Source: Gammaproteobacteria bacterium (GTDB lineage Bacteria; Pseudomonadota; Gammaproteobacteria; Steroidobacterales; Foliamicaceae). Taken from it: a DNA stretch of 64,000 nt. The DNA lies in assembly GCA_011523505.1 (NCBI GenBank), contig WTGP01000027.1, forward strand, positions 62,001 through 126,000, in the 5' to 3' direction. The translations under genes were made by a program, and so were the position numbers. Below the pieces are notes generated by a model. The model was given only the letters and a program-made list of their open reading frames with translations, searched no databases and had not been told where the DNA came from. Shown here one piece after another: positions 18,638 to 29,926 of the stretch. Each line of letters begins with the position of its first letter. Within the stretch, counting starts at the first letter, position 1.

Positions 18638-19552
18638 CTATTCGATCAGCGTTCGCCACTCCGGGTGGTCGGAAACCCTTCCGCGCACCAGGTCGAAATA
18701 GTCCCGACGCAGCCGGTCGGTCAGCGGACCGACATTGCCGTCGCCCACGGGTAGACGGTCGATAGCGGTAACCGGAAGGATTTCCTGGCCGGTCCCGCAT
18801 AGAAAGGCCTCCTCGGCGAAGTACAACTCGCTACGGTCGATCGTCCGCACTTCAGCCGTCGCGCCCGTCAGTTCTTCATGGCGCGTGAGTATCGTGTCGC
18901 GCGTAATGCTTTCCAGAATGTTGTTGTCGGCGCTCGGGGTAATGAGGCACCCATCGCGGACCATGAAGAAGCAGGCAATCGGCGCCTCCGATACCTTTCC
19001 GTCCGGCGTGAGCATCAGCGCACCGTCATAACCGTCCGCCCTTGCCTGGTGGGCGGCGAGGCGCGCGTTGACATAGTTGGCCGTGGTCTTGATGCGGGGT
19101 GGGCTGGCATTGTCCGACAACCGCTGCCACGAACTGACGCCCAGGCTCATGCCCGTGTCGGCGAATGCCGGCTTTGCGCGGGGCATCGCGGCAGCGGTAA
19201 AACCCACCGGTCCGGTTGTAGCCAGGAGCCCGGTGCCCTCTATGTAGGCCAGCAGCCGTATGTAAACGTCTGAATCCGGCTCATTGGCCCGGATCAGCCT
19301 GACGAGGCACTCGGTCAGATACTCGGCGTCGTAACTGCCGTCGAAACGCATCAGCTTCATCCCGACCTGCAGGCGGCGTATATGGTCGTCCAGCCGGAAG
19401 AGGGCGAATTGGCCGGTTTCGGACAGACGATACGCGCGAACGCCCTCGAACACCGTCGCCGCATAGGTTACGGCGAGAGAAAGGGGATGCAGCCGCGCGT
19501 CCTCCAGCGGCATCAATTCGCCATTCATCATGATCTGTTTCGGTTGCCACAT
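18638..19552 (-). CDS. ilvE: Branched-chain amino acid aminotransferase (IlvE-like, PLP fold type IV)
   Basis: 304 residues, typical for bacterial IlvE. The N-terminus WQPKQIMMNGELMPLEDARLHPLS and AATVFEGVRAY are family hallmarks; the PLP Lys is Lys155 in RIKTTANYVNA, and Glu189 in KVSEAP holds the pyridine nitrogen. The usual SEGSGxNxF segment is SEAPIACFF here, so the phosphate-binding part of the site is modified. Branched-chain transamination is the most likely role, but related fold IV enzymes (D-amino acid or omega transaminases) cannot be excluded. It stands alone, convergent with the cytochrome-propeller gene. Confidence 0.82.
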   Translation of the reverse strand: MWQPKQIMMNGELMPLEDARLHPLSLAVTYAATVFEGVRAYRLSETGQFALFRLDDHIRRLQVGMKLMRFDGSYDAEYLTECLVRLIRANEPDSDVYIRLLAYIEGTGLLATTGPVGFTAAAMPRAKPAFADTGMSLGVSSWQRLSDNASPPRIKTTANYVNARLAAHQARADGYDGALMLTPDGKVSEAPIACFFMVRDGCLITPSADNNILESITRDTILTRHEELTGATAEVRTIDRSELYFAEEAFLCGTGQEILPVTAIDRLPVGDGNVGPLTDRLRRDYFDLVRGRVSDHPEWRTLIE

Positions 19553-19727
19553 GGATCACTGTCCTTCGCCCGCTTCCGCCGATCAGCCTGCCGCCGGGCT
19601 GCCTGGCAACGTGCCCTCAAATGGTCGCATGATCGCTACATCTGTCAACTCGCGGCAGCCGTACCGCCACTCCGCTCATGGCGGCAGCGTATCCGCACAC
19701 CCGGTCACGGAATGCTCCGGGCAAAGC

Positions 19728-19756
19728 TTGTAAACCATTGCGGCTGCGGCTACGAT
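19728..19756 (+). promoter_or_regulatory. Candidate sigma-70 promoter in the 372-base gap before a TonB receptor
   Basis: TTGTAA and TACGAT are separated by 17 bases, about 170 bases before the receptor start. The whole gap 19553-19924, the only one over 300 bases in the window, contains no credible ORF or tRNA; apart from this promoter and the GGGGGGA ribosome binding site I see only a long untranslated leader with small hairpins. Confidence 0.35.
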
Positions 19757-19924
19757 GAAACTCCATCAACAAGCTGCGGCCTTTTCGCATGTGCCTTGTT
19801 GTAGAGATGTGACATCTTTGTCGCGTAGCCCCTCAAGGGCTATTCGTCCCGGTTGTGACAGATTTGCCCAGGACCTTGGGATCTGTACCGCGGCTTTGGC
19901 CGTAACCATCTGGGGGGATACGCC

Positions 19925-22300
19925 ATGACAAGATCCAGTCACTCGGTCCCGGTCACGATAGCGCTTCTGCTCGCCGCCCCGTTGATTGTGCCCGTCGCGG
20001 TCGCACAGGAAGCGGGTTCCGGGAGCGAACTCGTGATCGAGGAAATCATCGTTACCTCGCGCAAGCGCGAAGAGTCGCTGCTGGACGCGCCATTGACCGT
20101 GACTGCGTTCGGCGCCAGCGATATCGAGGAAATGGCGCTCGATGAATTGCCCGATCTGGTCGATTTCTCGCCGGGCTTTCACTATGCGGAGCACTCCGTG
20201 GGCAGAGGCGGCCGTTTCAACCGCCGTCTGATCTTCCGAGGCATGAACCCGCGCACCGACCGTCAGACCCGCCAGGGCGCGACCGTATTCATAGACGGCG
20301 CTCCGATTCTCGGGTCCGAGATCGGCAGCACGGAGAACTACGAACGCATCGAAGTGATCAAGGGCCCGCAAAGCGCGTATTTCGGACGCTCGACGTTCTC
20401 CGGCGCCATCAATGCGGTCACCAAGACCCCGGGCAACGAGTGGGCGGGCCGCTTCTCGGCGGAAGCGGCGCGATTCGGCACCACGGATATCGGAGCGCAG
20501 ATTGAAGGGCCGCTGGTTGAAGGGAAACTGTCGTTCCGGTTGAGCGGGCGGCAGTATGACACGGACGGCGAGTACCGCAACGCCGCCAACGCAACGGGGC
20601 GGCTGGGCGCCGAGTCGACCACGGACTTTGCCTTGTCGTTCTTTGCGACGCCGAACGACAACTTCAGCGCCAAGCTGCGGCTTCACTACTGGACGGACGA
20701 GGACGGGCCTTCGGTGGGCGTGGCGATCAACCGGGCGGACAACCCGGAACTGTTTGACTGCATGCTTACGGGCGGCGCGGCCGGCGGCGGCGCCTGGCTG
20801 TGCGGAGAGGTCCCGTTCCTGGGCCGCGGCAATGTCGGCATGGATACAACCCTGACCCCGGCGCTGCAGGACACATTCTTCAACCAGGCAATGCGGTCCG
20901 CGTTCATCTTTGACGTCCCGGCCGGTTTCGGCCTGGAGCGGAATGCCCACGAAGTCAGCCTCGTAATGGATTATGAATTCGCCAATGGCATTACGCTGTC
21001 GTCGATCACCGCCGCGCACAAGAACGAGTACGTAAGTTTCGAGGACTTCGACCGGCGCCCGACCGCCGGCTTGATGGGCACGTTCTTCGGCCGGCCGATC
21101 CCGGCGGATACCTATAGCCTGTCGCTGACGGGCAACAAGGATTTCAGCCAGGAGTTTCGCCTGACTTCAGCCGCGGACCGCCGCTTGCGCTGGATTGCGG
21201 GTGTGAGTTACACCGAGATTGAAGCCCGGCTCCAGGGGTTCTCCGTGTTCCTCGGAAGGACGCCGAACCCGAACGCGAACATAAGTACGTTCGACCCGGA
21301 AACCAGGGCCGTATTTGCCGCCGTCAGTTACGATCTGACGGATCAATTGACCCTTAACGTCGAAGCGCGCAGGCAGGCCGACAAGGTGATCGAGGGAATT
21401 CTCGGCAGGGAGCCGCTGCAGAACACGTTCAACAGCTTCACGCCGCGCGTAATCGTGGACTGGAAGCCCAGGGAGAACATGACGTTCTATGCGACCTATG
21501 CGGAAGGGACCAATCCCGGGCAGTTCAATGCGGGCCTGCTCGGGCGCACCCAGGGTGAACTCGACCAGATTGCCGCTGCCGGCGGCGGTGGCATCGAGGT
21601 TGATGAGGAAGAGATCACGAATATCGAGTTCGGCCTGAAGGGCCTGTTCTGGGACAACCGGCTTCAGATCAGCGCGGCGGTCTATTTCGCCGATTGGGGC
21701 AATGTCATCGCGCCGGAGATCATTGCAGTCGTCAACGCGGCCGGTCAGCCGGAGAACATTCAGGTCAATTCCACGGGCGGCCAGGCCGATCTTTCCGGCA
21801 TTGAACTGGAAGGCACCCTGCTCCTGTCGGAAAACCTTACGCTGGATGGCACGTTCGCGTACAACGCCTCCGAGATCAACGACTTCGAGAGTCCGGACGC
21901 ACTGAACCTGCTGGGCGATCGCACCATTGACGGCATGGGCAATGCGTTTTCCCGATATCCCGAGACCAGCGGCACCCTGTCGCTTACCTACCAGGGGCAA
22001 TTGCAAACAGGCCGCGACTGGTACGCGCGCGGCGACCTGATCTATCGGGGCAGAACCTGGATGACCAATGCAAACATCACGGAAACGCCTGCATTCACGA
22101 CCTTCAATCTCAGGGTCGGGACGGATTTCAACGCCTTGCGCGTCGAGGTCTACGGAACGAACATATTCAACGAAGAAGGCTATATGAATCTGCAGCTGTT
22201 CCCGGATCTATCGGGCTTGAGCGTAAACCTCAACCGGATGATGATGGCCGGCCTGCTCCCAAGGCCCTCCTACGGCGTTCGCACGAGTTTCGAGTTCTGA
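19925..22300 (+). CDS. TonB-dependent outer membrane receptor
   Basis: 791 residues. A signal peptide (to about VAVAQE) is followed by EEIIVTSRKREESLLDAPLTVTAF, which combines the TonB box with the start of the plug domain; FIDGAPILGSE, YERIEVIKGPQSAYFGRSTFSGAINAVTK are plug hallmarks. The rest is a 22-strand barrel ending in the aromatic terminal residue Phe (TSFEF). It imports an unknown ligand across the outer membrane using TonB-ExbBD, none of which lie in this window. SD GGGGGGA precedes the ATG. A second receptor follows on the same strand after 114 bases. Confidence 0.92.
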   Translation: MTRSSHSVPVTIALLLAAPLIVPVAVAQEAGSGSELVIEEIIVTSRKREESLLDAPLTVTAFGASDIEEMALDELPDLVDFSPGFHYAEHSVGRGGRFNRRLIFRGMNPRTDRQTRQGATVFIDGAPILGSEIGSTENYERIEVIKGPQSAYFGRSTFSGAINAVTKTPGNEWAGRFSAEAARFGTTDIGAQIEGPLVEGKLSFRLSGRQYDTDGEYRNAANATGRLGAESTTDFALSFFATPNDNFSAKLRLHYWTDEDGPSVGVAINRADNPELFDCMLTGGAAGGGAWLCGEVPFLGRGNVGMDTTLTPALQDTFFNQAMRSAFIFDVPAGFGLERNAHEVSLVMDYEFANGITLSSITAAHKNEYVSFEDFDRRPTAGLMGTFFGRPIPADTYSLSLTGNKDFSQEFRLTSAADRRLRWIAGVSYTEIEARLQGFSVFLGRTPNPNANISTFDPETRAVFAAVSYDLTDQLTLNVEARRQADKVIEGILGREPLQNTFNSFTPRVIVDWKPRENMTFYATYAEGTNPGQFNAGLLGRTQGELDQIAAAGGGGIEVDEEEITNIEFGLKGLFWDNRLQISAAVYFADWGNVIAPEIIAVVNAAGQPENIQVNSTGGQADLSGIELEGTLLLSENLTLDGTFAYNASEINDFESPDALNLLGDRTIDGMGNAFSRYPETSGTLSLTYQGQLQTGRDWYARGDLIYRGRTWMTNANITETPAFTTFNLRVGTDFNALRVEVYGTNIFNEEGYMNLQLFPDLSGLSVNLNRMMMAGLLPRPSYGVRTSFEF

Positions 22301-22414
22301 CGGCGGCCCGAGGCCGTTGGATCGCGCCGGCGGTTCGCGTGTCGCAACGCCGACAACGGCTCGAGAATTGGGTTTATGATGAACAGCGGACGTGGTTGAT
22401 CACGGGGGGACGTG

Positions 22415-24862
22415 ATGACTCTTACTCAAACTCGAGTCGGACTACTGGCGGCATTCGTGCTGGCGAGTTCAGTTATTCCTGGAACGGCGAACGCGCAGGA
22501 GGGAGCGGTCGCCCTTGAAGAGATTGTCGTAACGGCACGGAGGGTGGAAGAGCGGCTGCAGGACGTGCCGCTTGCGATTACCGCCTTCAGCGCGGCGGAA
22601 ATCCAGTCGGCGGGCATCGAGAACCTGGACGACGTGGCCAACTTGACGCCCGGCATGACCTTCTCGAACCTGATAGGCGAGTTTCTTCCGGTGCCTGTTA
22701 TTCGCAGTATTGCGCCCACGGCGGTACAGGACCGCGAGAACAACGCGGCGATCTTTGTTGACGGGGTATATGTGTCCGGTCGCGAAGGGCTGAATTTCAG
22801 CCAGCTCGACCTCGAACGCATCGAGGTGGTCAAGGGTCCCCAGGCCGCGATGTACGGTCGCAACAGCTTCAGCGGGGCGGTCAATTTCGTCACCGCGCGG
22901 CCGACGGACGAATTTCGTGGCAAGGCGGAGCTGACTTTCGGGGACAGAGGCCGGCTTACCGCGTCCGGCGCGATCAGCGGGCCAATTGTGGAAGACAAGC
23001 TGCGCGCGCGCGTCGCAATCATCCTGAACCAGTGGGACGGCTCCTACGACAACCAGGTTCCCGATGGTCCGGACATCGGCGGGTTCGAATACGAAACCGT
23101 GCAGGGCAGTCTCTACTGGACGCCGACGGACCAGTTCGAGGCGGGCCTGTCTCTCTACGTTTCGACTGACCAGATCGACGTGTCCGCCCTGACCTCTGTT
23201 TCAGCGAACTGCGAGAACGTCAGCGCCCGCGGCATGCGGCTGGCGAATTACTGCGGCGAACTGCCGAGCATCGGCAAGAATGACTTGAGCATTCTCACGC
23301 GCGCCACCGGGGAGGAACGCGACGTGGAACGCGCCAACCTGACGATGAAGCTGGATACCGCCCTGGGCGAGTTCTCGGCCCTGTCCGGGTTCTCCAAGGT
23401 TGAACAGTCATTCCTTTACGACGGCTCCCGCGGCGCCCCGACGACGACATTCGCCTATCAGTCGTTCATCTCGCCGTTTCCCCGCGCCTTCGTTCTCGGC
23501 ACCTTCGACGCCGAACTGCTTCAGATCGGCGCGGGCGACTCAACCGAGGAGTTCAGCCAGGAGCTTCGCTTCACGAGTCCCGAAGACCGGTCCTGGCGCT
23601 ATTCGCTGGGCGCCTACTTCTACAGCGTCGAGAAGAAGGAAGGCAACAGCGGTGTGGCGGCGCAGACTCCCCGGCCCCGCACGTTCGCGAATTTCTGCCC
23701 CTGCATCCAGTTCTTCCCGGGCGTGGGTTTCGCGCTGACGGCGTTTCCCAGGACTTCGATCGGAGACCTGGCTTTCCGTCAATGGTTTTCGGGGCCCAGG
23801 GGCAACGCCACGGGTGAAGTTGATCAAATGCTGGAGACCGATGCCTGGTCGGTGTTCGGTTCCGTGGACGCCAACTTTTCCGACCGGCTGAAGGGCCGGG
23901 TGGAATTGCGCTGGACGGATGAGGAAAAGCGCAGTCAGGATTTCGAATCCGGCTCCGACCTGAATAACTCCTGGGATTTCATCTCCTGGCGCGCAACGCT
24001 GGACTACAAGCCCAGTGAGAACACGATGTACTACGCGTCGATTGCAGGCGCGGCGAAGAGCGGCGCCTTTGATTTCGACACCGAAGACAATGTCAACGGA
24101 GTAACGGTTTCCGTCGTGAGCTATATCGATCCCGAAGAAAACACCTCCTTCGAGTTGGGTACAAAGGGCACCTACCTGGGTGGCCGTTTAAGCACTGACA
24201 TCGCCGTGTTCTACATCGATTGGACCGAAATCGTCATCCCGCAACTGTTCAACGTGGATCCGGACGGCGTCGCGCTGACCCAACCCCTTGGGCTTGACAC
24301 GAATGCCGGAGACGCATCGGTCTCTGGGCTGGAGGCGTCGTTTGCTTACGCGTTCACCGACAACCTGACCGGCAGCCTGGGCTTTTCGCTGACGAACTCG
24401 GAGTTCGATGACGCACAGATTGAGTCATTCGCTGATTTCCCAAGCTTTGCGCCGGACGGCGACGTGACGGGCAACGAGTTGCTGCGCCAGTCCGCGACCC
24501 AGGCTAACGCCACGCTGAACTACCGGCGCGCATTCAGGGGAGACATGGAGTGGTACGTGCGAACCGATGTCCTTTATACCGGCAAGCAATGGGTCGGCGC
24601 GGCCAACCAGGCGGAAGTCCCCGCCCATACCTATGTCAACCTCAAGATCGGAATTGACGCCGAGCGTTACTCGGTGGAACTGTGGTCGGACAATCTGCTG
24701 GATGACGACAAACCAACAGCGGCATTCCGCGACGTCTGGTTCTCGAACGCCTTGCCCGGCGGCGGGGCCGGCGGTTTCTTCGACACCTTCTTCCCGTGGC
24801 GGCTGACGGTTTCTCATCCGCGCCGCCGCCAGGTGGGCGTCACGCTGAGGGCCAATTTCTAA
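22415..24862 (+). CDS. TonB-dependent outer membrane receptor
   Basis: 815 residues from the ATG at 22415; a GTG one codon earlier is possible. Signal peptide to about ANAQE, then LEEIVVTARRVEERLQDVPLAITAF (TonB box and plug start), IFVDGVYVSGREG and LERIEVVKGPQAAMYGRNSFSGAVNFVT. The barrel ends GVTLRANF with the terminal Phe. It is a paralogue of the preceding receptor and of the one at 44276-46741, not a duplicate. SD GGGGGGA. Its stop overlaps the convergent DUF2799 gene by 4 bases. Confidence 0.92.
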   Translation: MTLTQTRVGLLAAFVLASSVIPGTANAQEGAVALEEIVVTARRVEERLQDVPLAITAFSAAEIQSAGIENLDDVANLTPGMTFSNLIGEFLPVPVIRSIAPTAVQDRENNAAIFVDGVYVSGREGLNFSQLDLERIEVVKGPQAAMYGRNSFSGAVNFVTARPTDEFRGKAELTFGDRGRLTASGAISGPIVEDKLRARVAIILNQWDGSYDNQVPDGPDIGGFEYETVQGSLYWTPTDQFEAGLSLYVSTDQIDVSALTSVSANCENVSARGMRLANYCGELPSIGKNDLSILTRATGEERDVERANLTMKLDTALGEFSALSGFSKVEQSFLYDGSRGAPTTTFAYQSFISPFPRAFVLGTFDAELLQIGAGDSTEEFSQELRFTSPEDRSWRYSLGAYFYSVEKKEGNSGVAAQTPRPRTFANFCPCIQFFPGVGFALTAFPRTSIGDLAFRQWFSGPRGNATGEVDQMLETDAWSVFGSVDANFSDRLKGRVELRWTDEEKRSQDFESGSDLNNSWDFISWRATLDYKPSENTMYYASIAGAAKSGAFDFDTEDNVNGVTVSVVSYIDPEENTSFELGTKGTYLGGRLSTDIAVFYIDWTEIVIPQLFNVDPDGVALTQPLGLDTNAGDASVSGLEASFAYAFTDNLTGSLGFSLTNSEFDDAQIESFADFPSFAPDGDVTGNELLRQSATQANATLNYRRAFRGDMEWYVRTDVLYTGKQWVGAANQAEVPAHTYVNLKIGIDAERYSVELWSDNLLDDDKPTAAFRDVWFSNALPGGGAGGFFDTFFPWRLTVSHPRRRQVGVTLRANF

Positions 24863-25530
24863 AGGATTTCGTCCAGCCTGAATTCTTCCGGATAGCCCAG
24901 GTTGTTGGCTCGTTCGATCGCGCGCGCGTATTCCGCGACTGCGAAGGCCCGCAGGACTCGCAGCGAATCCAGTTCATCCTCGAGCTCTTTGATTTCCCTG
25001 CGCCTGTCCTCGATGTTTCCCGCCGGTTTCTTTTCTTCCGCATCGCTCTCGTCGTCGGGTGACTCAAGCTTTCTGATCTCATCCTCAAGCGAGTCGATCC
25101 TGGCTTTGGCCGAGTCCATTTGGCCGCGGACGGAACGAATGCTCTCGATAGCGTCGTATACGGATTGCCCGGCCCGGTAGCCGGTCAGAAATGCCGGTTC
25201 GGAACTCGCCGGACAGACTCGCTCGTAGCCGTCCCCGTTCCTTCCTTCCCAATAGCCGCTGTCCTGCGTGCAATAGACGTTCAGGCCCGCCTCGCGGCCT
25301 GCCATGTATTCGTCGCGGTTCGGCGTAATTCCGTACTTGATGCAGGCGTCGTAGTGCCTGGCCAGTTGCGTCTGGCGCTTGCCCTCCAGACCGTCGTTGC
25401 GTCCGACCTCGCGCCAGTCCGCGTTGATGCACTCCGACTCCGACATCGTCGCGCAGCCGCCGGCGATCGACACCGCCAGCAGCAGACAGCAGAACCGCCA
25501 ACTATCTCTGAAGTCCGTTTTCCGCAGCAT
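24859..25530 (-). CDS. DUF2799 family lipoprotein with coiled-coil tail
   Basis: 223 residues from the ATG at 25530 (a GTG lies two codons earlier). A short signal peptide ends in the lipobox SIAGGC. The DUF2799 pattern follows: ADWREVGRNDGLEGK, LARHYDACIKYGITPNRDEYMAGREAGLNVYC, then GYWEGRNGDGYERVC. Family members are small envelope lipoproteins of unknown function. After residue 130 comes a charged heptad-like region (QMDSAKARIDSLEDEIRKLE and KELEDELDSLRVLRAF) predicted to be a coiled coil, longer than in the short family members. It is single, convergent with the TonB receptor and divergent from aroQ. Confidence 0.75.
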   Translation of the reverse strand: MLRKTDFRDSWRFCCLLLAVSIAGGCATMSESECINADWREVGRNDGLEGKRQTQLARHYDACIKYGITPNRDEYMAGREAGLNVYCTQDSGYWEGRNGDGYERVCPASSEPAFLTGYRAGQSVYDAIESIRSVRGQMDSAKARIDSLEDEIRKLESPDDESDAEEKKPAGNIEDRRREIKELEDELDSLRVLRAFAVAEYARAIERANNLGYPEEFRLDEIL

Positions 25531-25646
25531 GGGCACATGCTACCCGAAGCCAACGCCGGTAAGCTCGGCCGCGGGGTTTGCCACTGTCGTTGCATATAGC
25601 GTCATCTGGGACTATCATGCACGCTTCTTCTGCCAAATACAGCTTT

Positions 25647-26090
25647 ATGGCGTCTATTCTTCTTCTTAACGGGCCGAACCTCAATCTCCTGGGGCAGCGC
25701 GAGCCCGAGGTGTATGGACGGGACACGCTGGCCGATATCGAGCAGCGCTGCCGCGACGAGGCCGAACGGCTGGGCCACGAGCTCGCCTGCCGTCAGAGCA
25801 ACAGCGAGGGCGGGATGGTGGACTGGCTGCAGCAGAACGCGCCGGGCGCGCGGTATCTGATCATCAACCCAGGCGCCTACGGACACACGAGCATTGCGCT
25901 GCGCGACGCATTGCTGGGACTGGCGCTGCCGTTCGTGGAAGTGCATCTGTCGAACGTGCACGCCCGCGAGGAGTTTCGCCGCTCGTCCATGCTGACGGAC
26001 ATCGCCGTCGGCTGCATCAGCGGCCTGGGGGCGCAGGGTTACCTGCTCGCGATTCAGTTCGTCGCGGAGCAATTGCGGGAAAACCCGTAA
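25647..26090 (+). CDS. aroQ: Type II 3-dehydroquinate dehydratase
   Basis: 148 residues from the ATG at 25647, giving the family's usual N-terminus [16 protein letters not shown]; an ATG at 25617 with a better-placed GGGA could add ten residues. It dehydrates 3-dehydroquinate in the shikimate pathway as a dodecamer. Seen: the catalytic Tyr in [11 protein letters not shown], the [16 protein letters not shown] segment with the substrate-binding Asn and catalytic His, and [14 protein letters not shown]. It heads aroQ-accB-accC, the order found in many Gammaproteobacteria, with accB 10 bases downstream. Confidence 0.95.
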   Translation: MASILLLNGPNLNLLGQREPEVYGRDTLADIEQRCRDEAERLGHELACRQSNSEGGMVDWLQQNAPGARYLIINPGAYGHTSIALRDALLGLALPFVEVHLSNVHAREEFRRSSMLTDIAVGCISGLGAQGYLLAIQFVAEQLRENP

Positions 26091-26100
26091 GGGAGTTCGG

Positions 26101-26559
26101 ATGGACCTGAGGAAAATCAAGACGCTGATTCAGCTCCTGCAGGAGTCGGAACTGGCGGAGATCGAAATTAGGGACGGCGAGGAGTCGGTGCGTCTCAGCC
26201 GGGCCAGCACGGTTACGGCCGCTCCCGCAGCTCCGGCCGTGGCCGTCGCGGCCGTGCCGCCAACGGCTCCGGAGCCGGCGACCGCGCCGGAGCCCGAACC
26301 GGCTCCTCCGGCGCAGCCGGAAGGGGAACAGGTGACCTCGCCCATGGTCGGCACGTTCTACTCGGCGCCGTCCCCCACCTCGCCGGCGTTCGTCAAGGTG
26401 GGCGACCGGGTCAACGCCGGCGACGTGCTTTGCGTGATCGAGGCCATGAAGACGATGAACCACATCGAGAGCGAGTACTCCGGCGAAGTGGCCGCCGTCC
26501 TGGTGGAAAACTCGGAGCCGGTGGAGTACGGCCAGCCCCTTTTCGTTATCCGGACCTAG
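26101..26559 (+). CDS. accB: Biotin carboxyl carrier protein of acetyl-CoA carboxylase
   Basis: 152 residues. The N-terminal helical region (1-35) contacts biotin carboxylase; residues 38-76 are an Ala/Pro/Glu-rich linker; the lipoyl/biotinyl domain (78-152) carries the biotinylated Lys117 in EAMKTMN and the protruding thumb [13 protein letters not shown] characteristic of acetyl-CoA carboxylase BCCP. The GGGAGTTCGG site lies just before the ATG. Works with AccC downstream and with AccA/AccD encoded elsewhere. Confidence 0.96.
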   Translation: MDLRKIKTLIQLLQESELAEIEIRDGEESVRLSRASTVTAAPAAPAVAVAAVPPTAPEPATAPEPEPAPPAQPEGEQVTSPMVGTFYSAPSPTSPAFVKVGDRVNAGDVLCVIEAMKTMNHIESEYSGEVAAVLVENSEPVEYGQPLFVIRT

Positions 26560-26592
26560 TGCCGTATTTCGCCATCAGCCGGGCGGACCGCA

Positions 26593-27963
<1,371 letters not shown>

Positions 27964-28043
27964 TCTGGCGTGCTATAGTTTCGGCCCGCTCTTCTTCGGG
28001 GCGGGTTCGGGGCGACCATACAAACGCATGAGGGGGAGTTGGT

Positions 28044-28343
28044 TTGACCGCCAACCAGGGGGTAGACAAGGCGCGCCGCGCGGCGCATCTTTCCGGACAG
28101 CCGGCCACAACAAACGGATCACGCACGCTTCGGGAATTGACCGGCGAGGCGGTGCGCGACTATTGCCGCACGCTGGACGGCCACTGGCCTACGGGCCTCT
28201 ACGACATGGTGGTTGCCGAGGTTGAATCGGCCCTGCTGGAAAGCGTCATGGACTATGCCGGCGGCAACCAGACCCGGGCCGCCCGGATGCTCGGAATCGA
28301 CCGCGGCACGCTTCGCACCAAGCTGCGCCGCCACAGTCTCTGA
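28044..28343 (+). CDS. fis: Fis family nucleoid-associated transcription factor
   Basis: 99 residues. The C-terminal half (residues 50-97) is the Fis DNA-binding domain: VVAEVESALLESVMDYAGGNQTRAARMLGIDRGTLRTKLRRH, with the helix-turn-helix at NQTRAARMLGIDRGTLRTKL. The start is a TTG at 28044 with a strong AGGGGGAG site 6-7 bases upstream; no ATG or GTG fits in frame. It bends DNA and coordinates growth-rate-dependent transcription. The N-terminal 30 residues are basic and not conserved. Position next to purH is the common gammaproteobacterial arrangement. Confidence 0.9.
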   Translation: MTANQGVDKARRAAHLSGQPATTNGSRTLRELTGEAVRDYCRTLDGHWPTGLYDMVVAEVESALLESVMDYAGGNQTRAARMLGIDRGTLRTKLRRHSL

Positions 28344-28384
28344 ATACGGCCCCGCGGGGCCCGCAGCAAAGCAAGAAAGCGGTA

Positions 28385-29926
28385 ATGCGGCCCAGGGCGC
28401 TGTTCAGCGTTTCGGACAAGACCGGTGCGAGCGATTTCGCGGCCCGCCTTGCCGGCGCGGGCTGGGATCTCGTGGCCTCCGGCGGTACCGCCAGGCTGTT
28501 ACGCGAGGCGGGTCTGAAGGTCGAGGAAGTCGCGGCCGTGACCGGTTCTCCGGAAATGCTGGGCGGGCGCGTAAAGACCCTGCATCCGGCGATTCACGGC
28601 GCCCTGCTGTGCCGGCCGGAACAGGACGCCGAGGACATCGCCAGGCATGGCATACAGCCGATTGCCCTGGCGGTGATCAACCTGTATCCGTTTGTGGAAG
28701 CCGCGTCCCGTGTCGACGCCAAGCGTGGGGAGGTGATTGAGCAAATCGACGTGGGTGGCCCGGCCATGATCCGGGCCGCGGCCAAGAACCATGAGCGCGT
28801 TGGCGTGGTGGTGGACCCGTCGGACTACGATGCGCTCGCCTTGGAAATCGAAACCGCCGGCGTACTCGGCGAGGACACGCGCCGGCGCCTGGCGGTCAAG
28901 GCTTTCGACCACACGGCCCGCTACGACCGGGCGATTTGCGGCTGGCTGGAAGGCCCCGCCGGCGTGTCCGGCGAGACGCTGCCGGAACGGCTGTCCGTGG
29001 AACTGGTAAAGCAAGCCGACCTGCGCTACGGCGAGAACCCCCATCAGCAGGCTGCCGTGTACGCGCCTTCAAGCGCACCGGGCGCCGGCGGTCTGCGTCT
29101 GCTCGGCGGCAAGCCCCTTTCCTACAACAACCTGGCCGACGCGGACCTGGCGCGCCAATGTGCGTCGGCCCTGCCCGATTACGCCTGCGCCATCATCAAG
29201 CACGCTACGCCCTGCGGGGTGGCCGTGAGCGGCAGTGCAAGCGAGGCCTATCAACGCGCGTTCGCTGCCGACCCCGAATCGGCATTCGGAGGCGTCATCG
29301 CCTTCAACTGCGCGGTGGACGAGGACACCGCCCGGGCAGTGTCCGGGCAGTTTGCCGAAGTCGTGATCGCGCCCGAGTTCTCGCGCGGCGCCCTGGAGGT
29401 CTTGAAGGAGCGCGGGAATCTGCGCATCGTCGAGCAGGGTCCGGCATCTTCCGGCCGGGACGGCGACCTGCCGGGCCTCAAGGTGCTGGACGGCGCCGTC
29501 CTCGCGCAAACCTCCGATACCGTCGCCGCGGAACGACACGAGGTCGTAAGCCGGCGCGCGCCCACCGACGAAGAACTGCGCGACGTCGGGTTTGCCTGGA
29601 CCGTGGCTCGATTCGTGTCGTCCAACGCCGTGGTTTACGCGCGTGACGGGCAGACGCTCGGTATAGGCGGCGGACAGACCAGTCGCGTGATGAGCGCCCG
29701 TATCGCTGCCTGGCGGGCGGCGGACTGCGGCTTCGGTCTGAAGGGGTCGGCGATGGCTTCCGACGGCTTCCTGCCGTTCGCCGACGGTCTTGAGGCTGCC
29801 GCCGACGAAGGGATCACCGTCGTCATACAACCCGGCGGCTCCATTCGGGACAAGGAAGTCATCGCCGCTGCGGATGCGCGAGGCGTGGCCATGCTGTTCA
29901 CCGGCGTGCGCCACTTCCGCCACTGA
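28385..29926 (+). CDS. purH: Bifunctional AICAR transformylase / IMP cyclohydrolase
   Basis: 513 residues, normal for PurH, which performs the last two steps of IMP synthesis. The N-terminal MGS-like cyclohydrolase domain (ALFSVSDKTGASDFAARL, SGGTARLLREAG, GRVKTLHPAIHGALL) is followed by the transformylase domain with LRYGENPHQQAAVY, the catalytic KHATPCGVA (Lys-His), and IGGGQTSRVMSA. It overlaps purD by one base (TGATG), so the two are translationally coupled. Confidence 0.97.
   Translation: MRPRALFSVSDKTGASDFAARLAGAGWDLVASGGTARLLREAGLKVEEVAAVTGSPEMLGGRVKTLHPAIHGALLCRPEQDAEDIARHGIQPIALAVINLYPFVEAASRVDAKRGEVIEQIDVGGPAMIRAAAKNHERVGVVVDPSDYDALALEIETAGVLGEDTRRRLAVKAFDHTARYDRAICGWLEGPAGVSGETLPERLSVELVKQADLRYGENPHQQAAVYAPSSAPGAGGLRLLGGKPLSYNNLADADLARQCASALPDYACAIIKHATPCGVAVSGSASEAYQRAFAADPESAFGGVIAFNCAVDEDTARAVSGQFAEVVIAPEFSRGALEVLKERGNLRIVEQGPASSGRDGDLPGLKVLDGAVLAQTSDTVAAERHEVVSRRAPTDEELRDVGFAWTVARFVSSNAVVYARDGQTLGIGGGQTSRVMSARIAAWRAADCGFGLKGSAMASDGFLPFADGLEAAADEGITVVIQPGGSIRDKEVIAAADARGVAMLFTGVRHFRH

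Noticed and set aside
27971..27979. TATAGT as a -10 element for fis-purHD
   Set aside because: No -35-like hexamer lies 16-18 bases upstream, so I do not claim a promoter, although one is likely near here.
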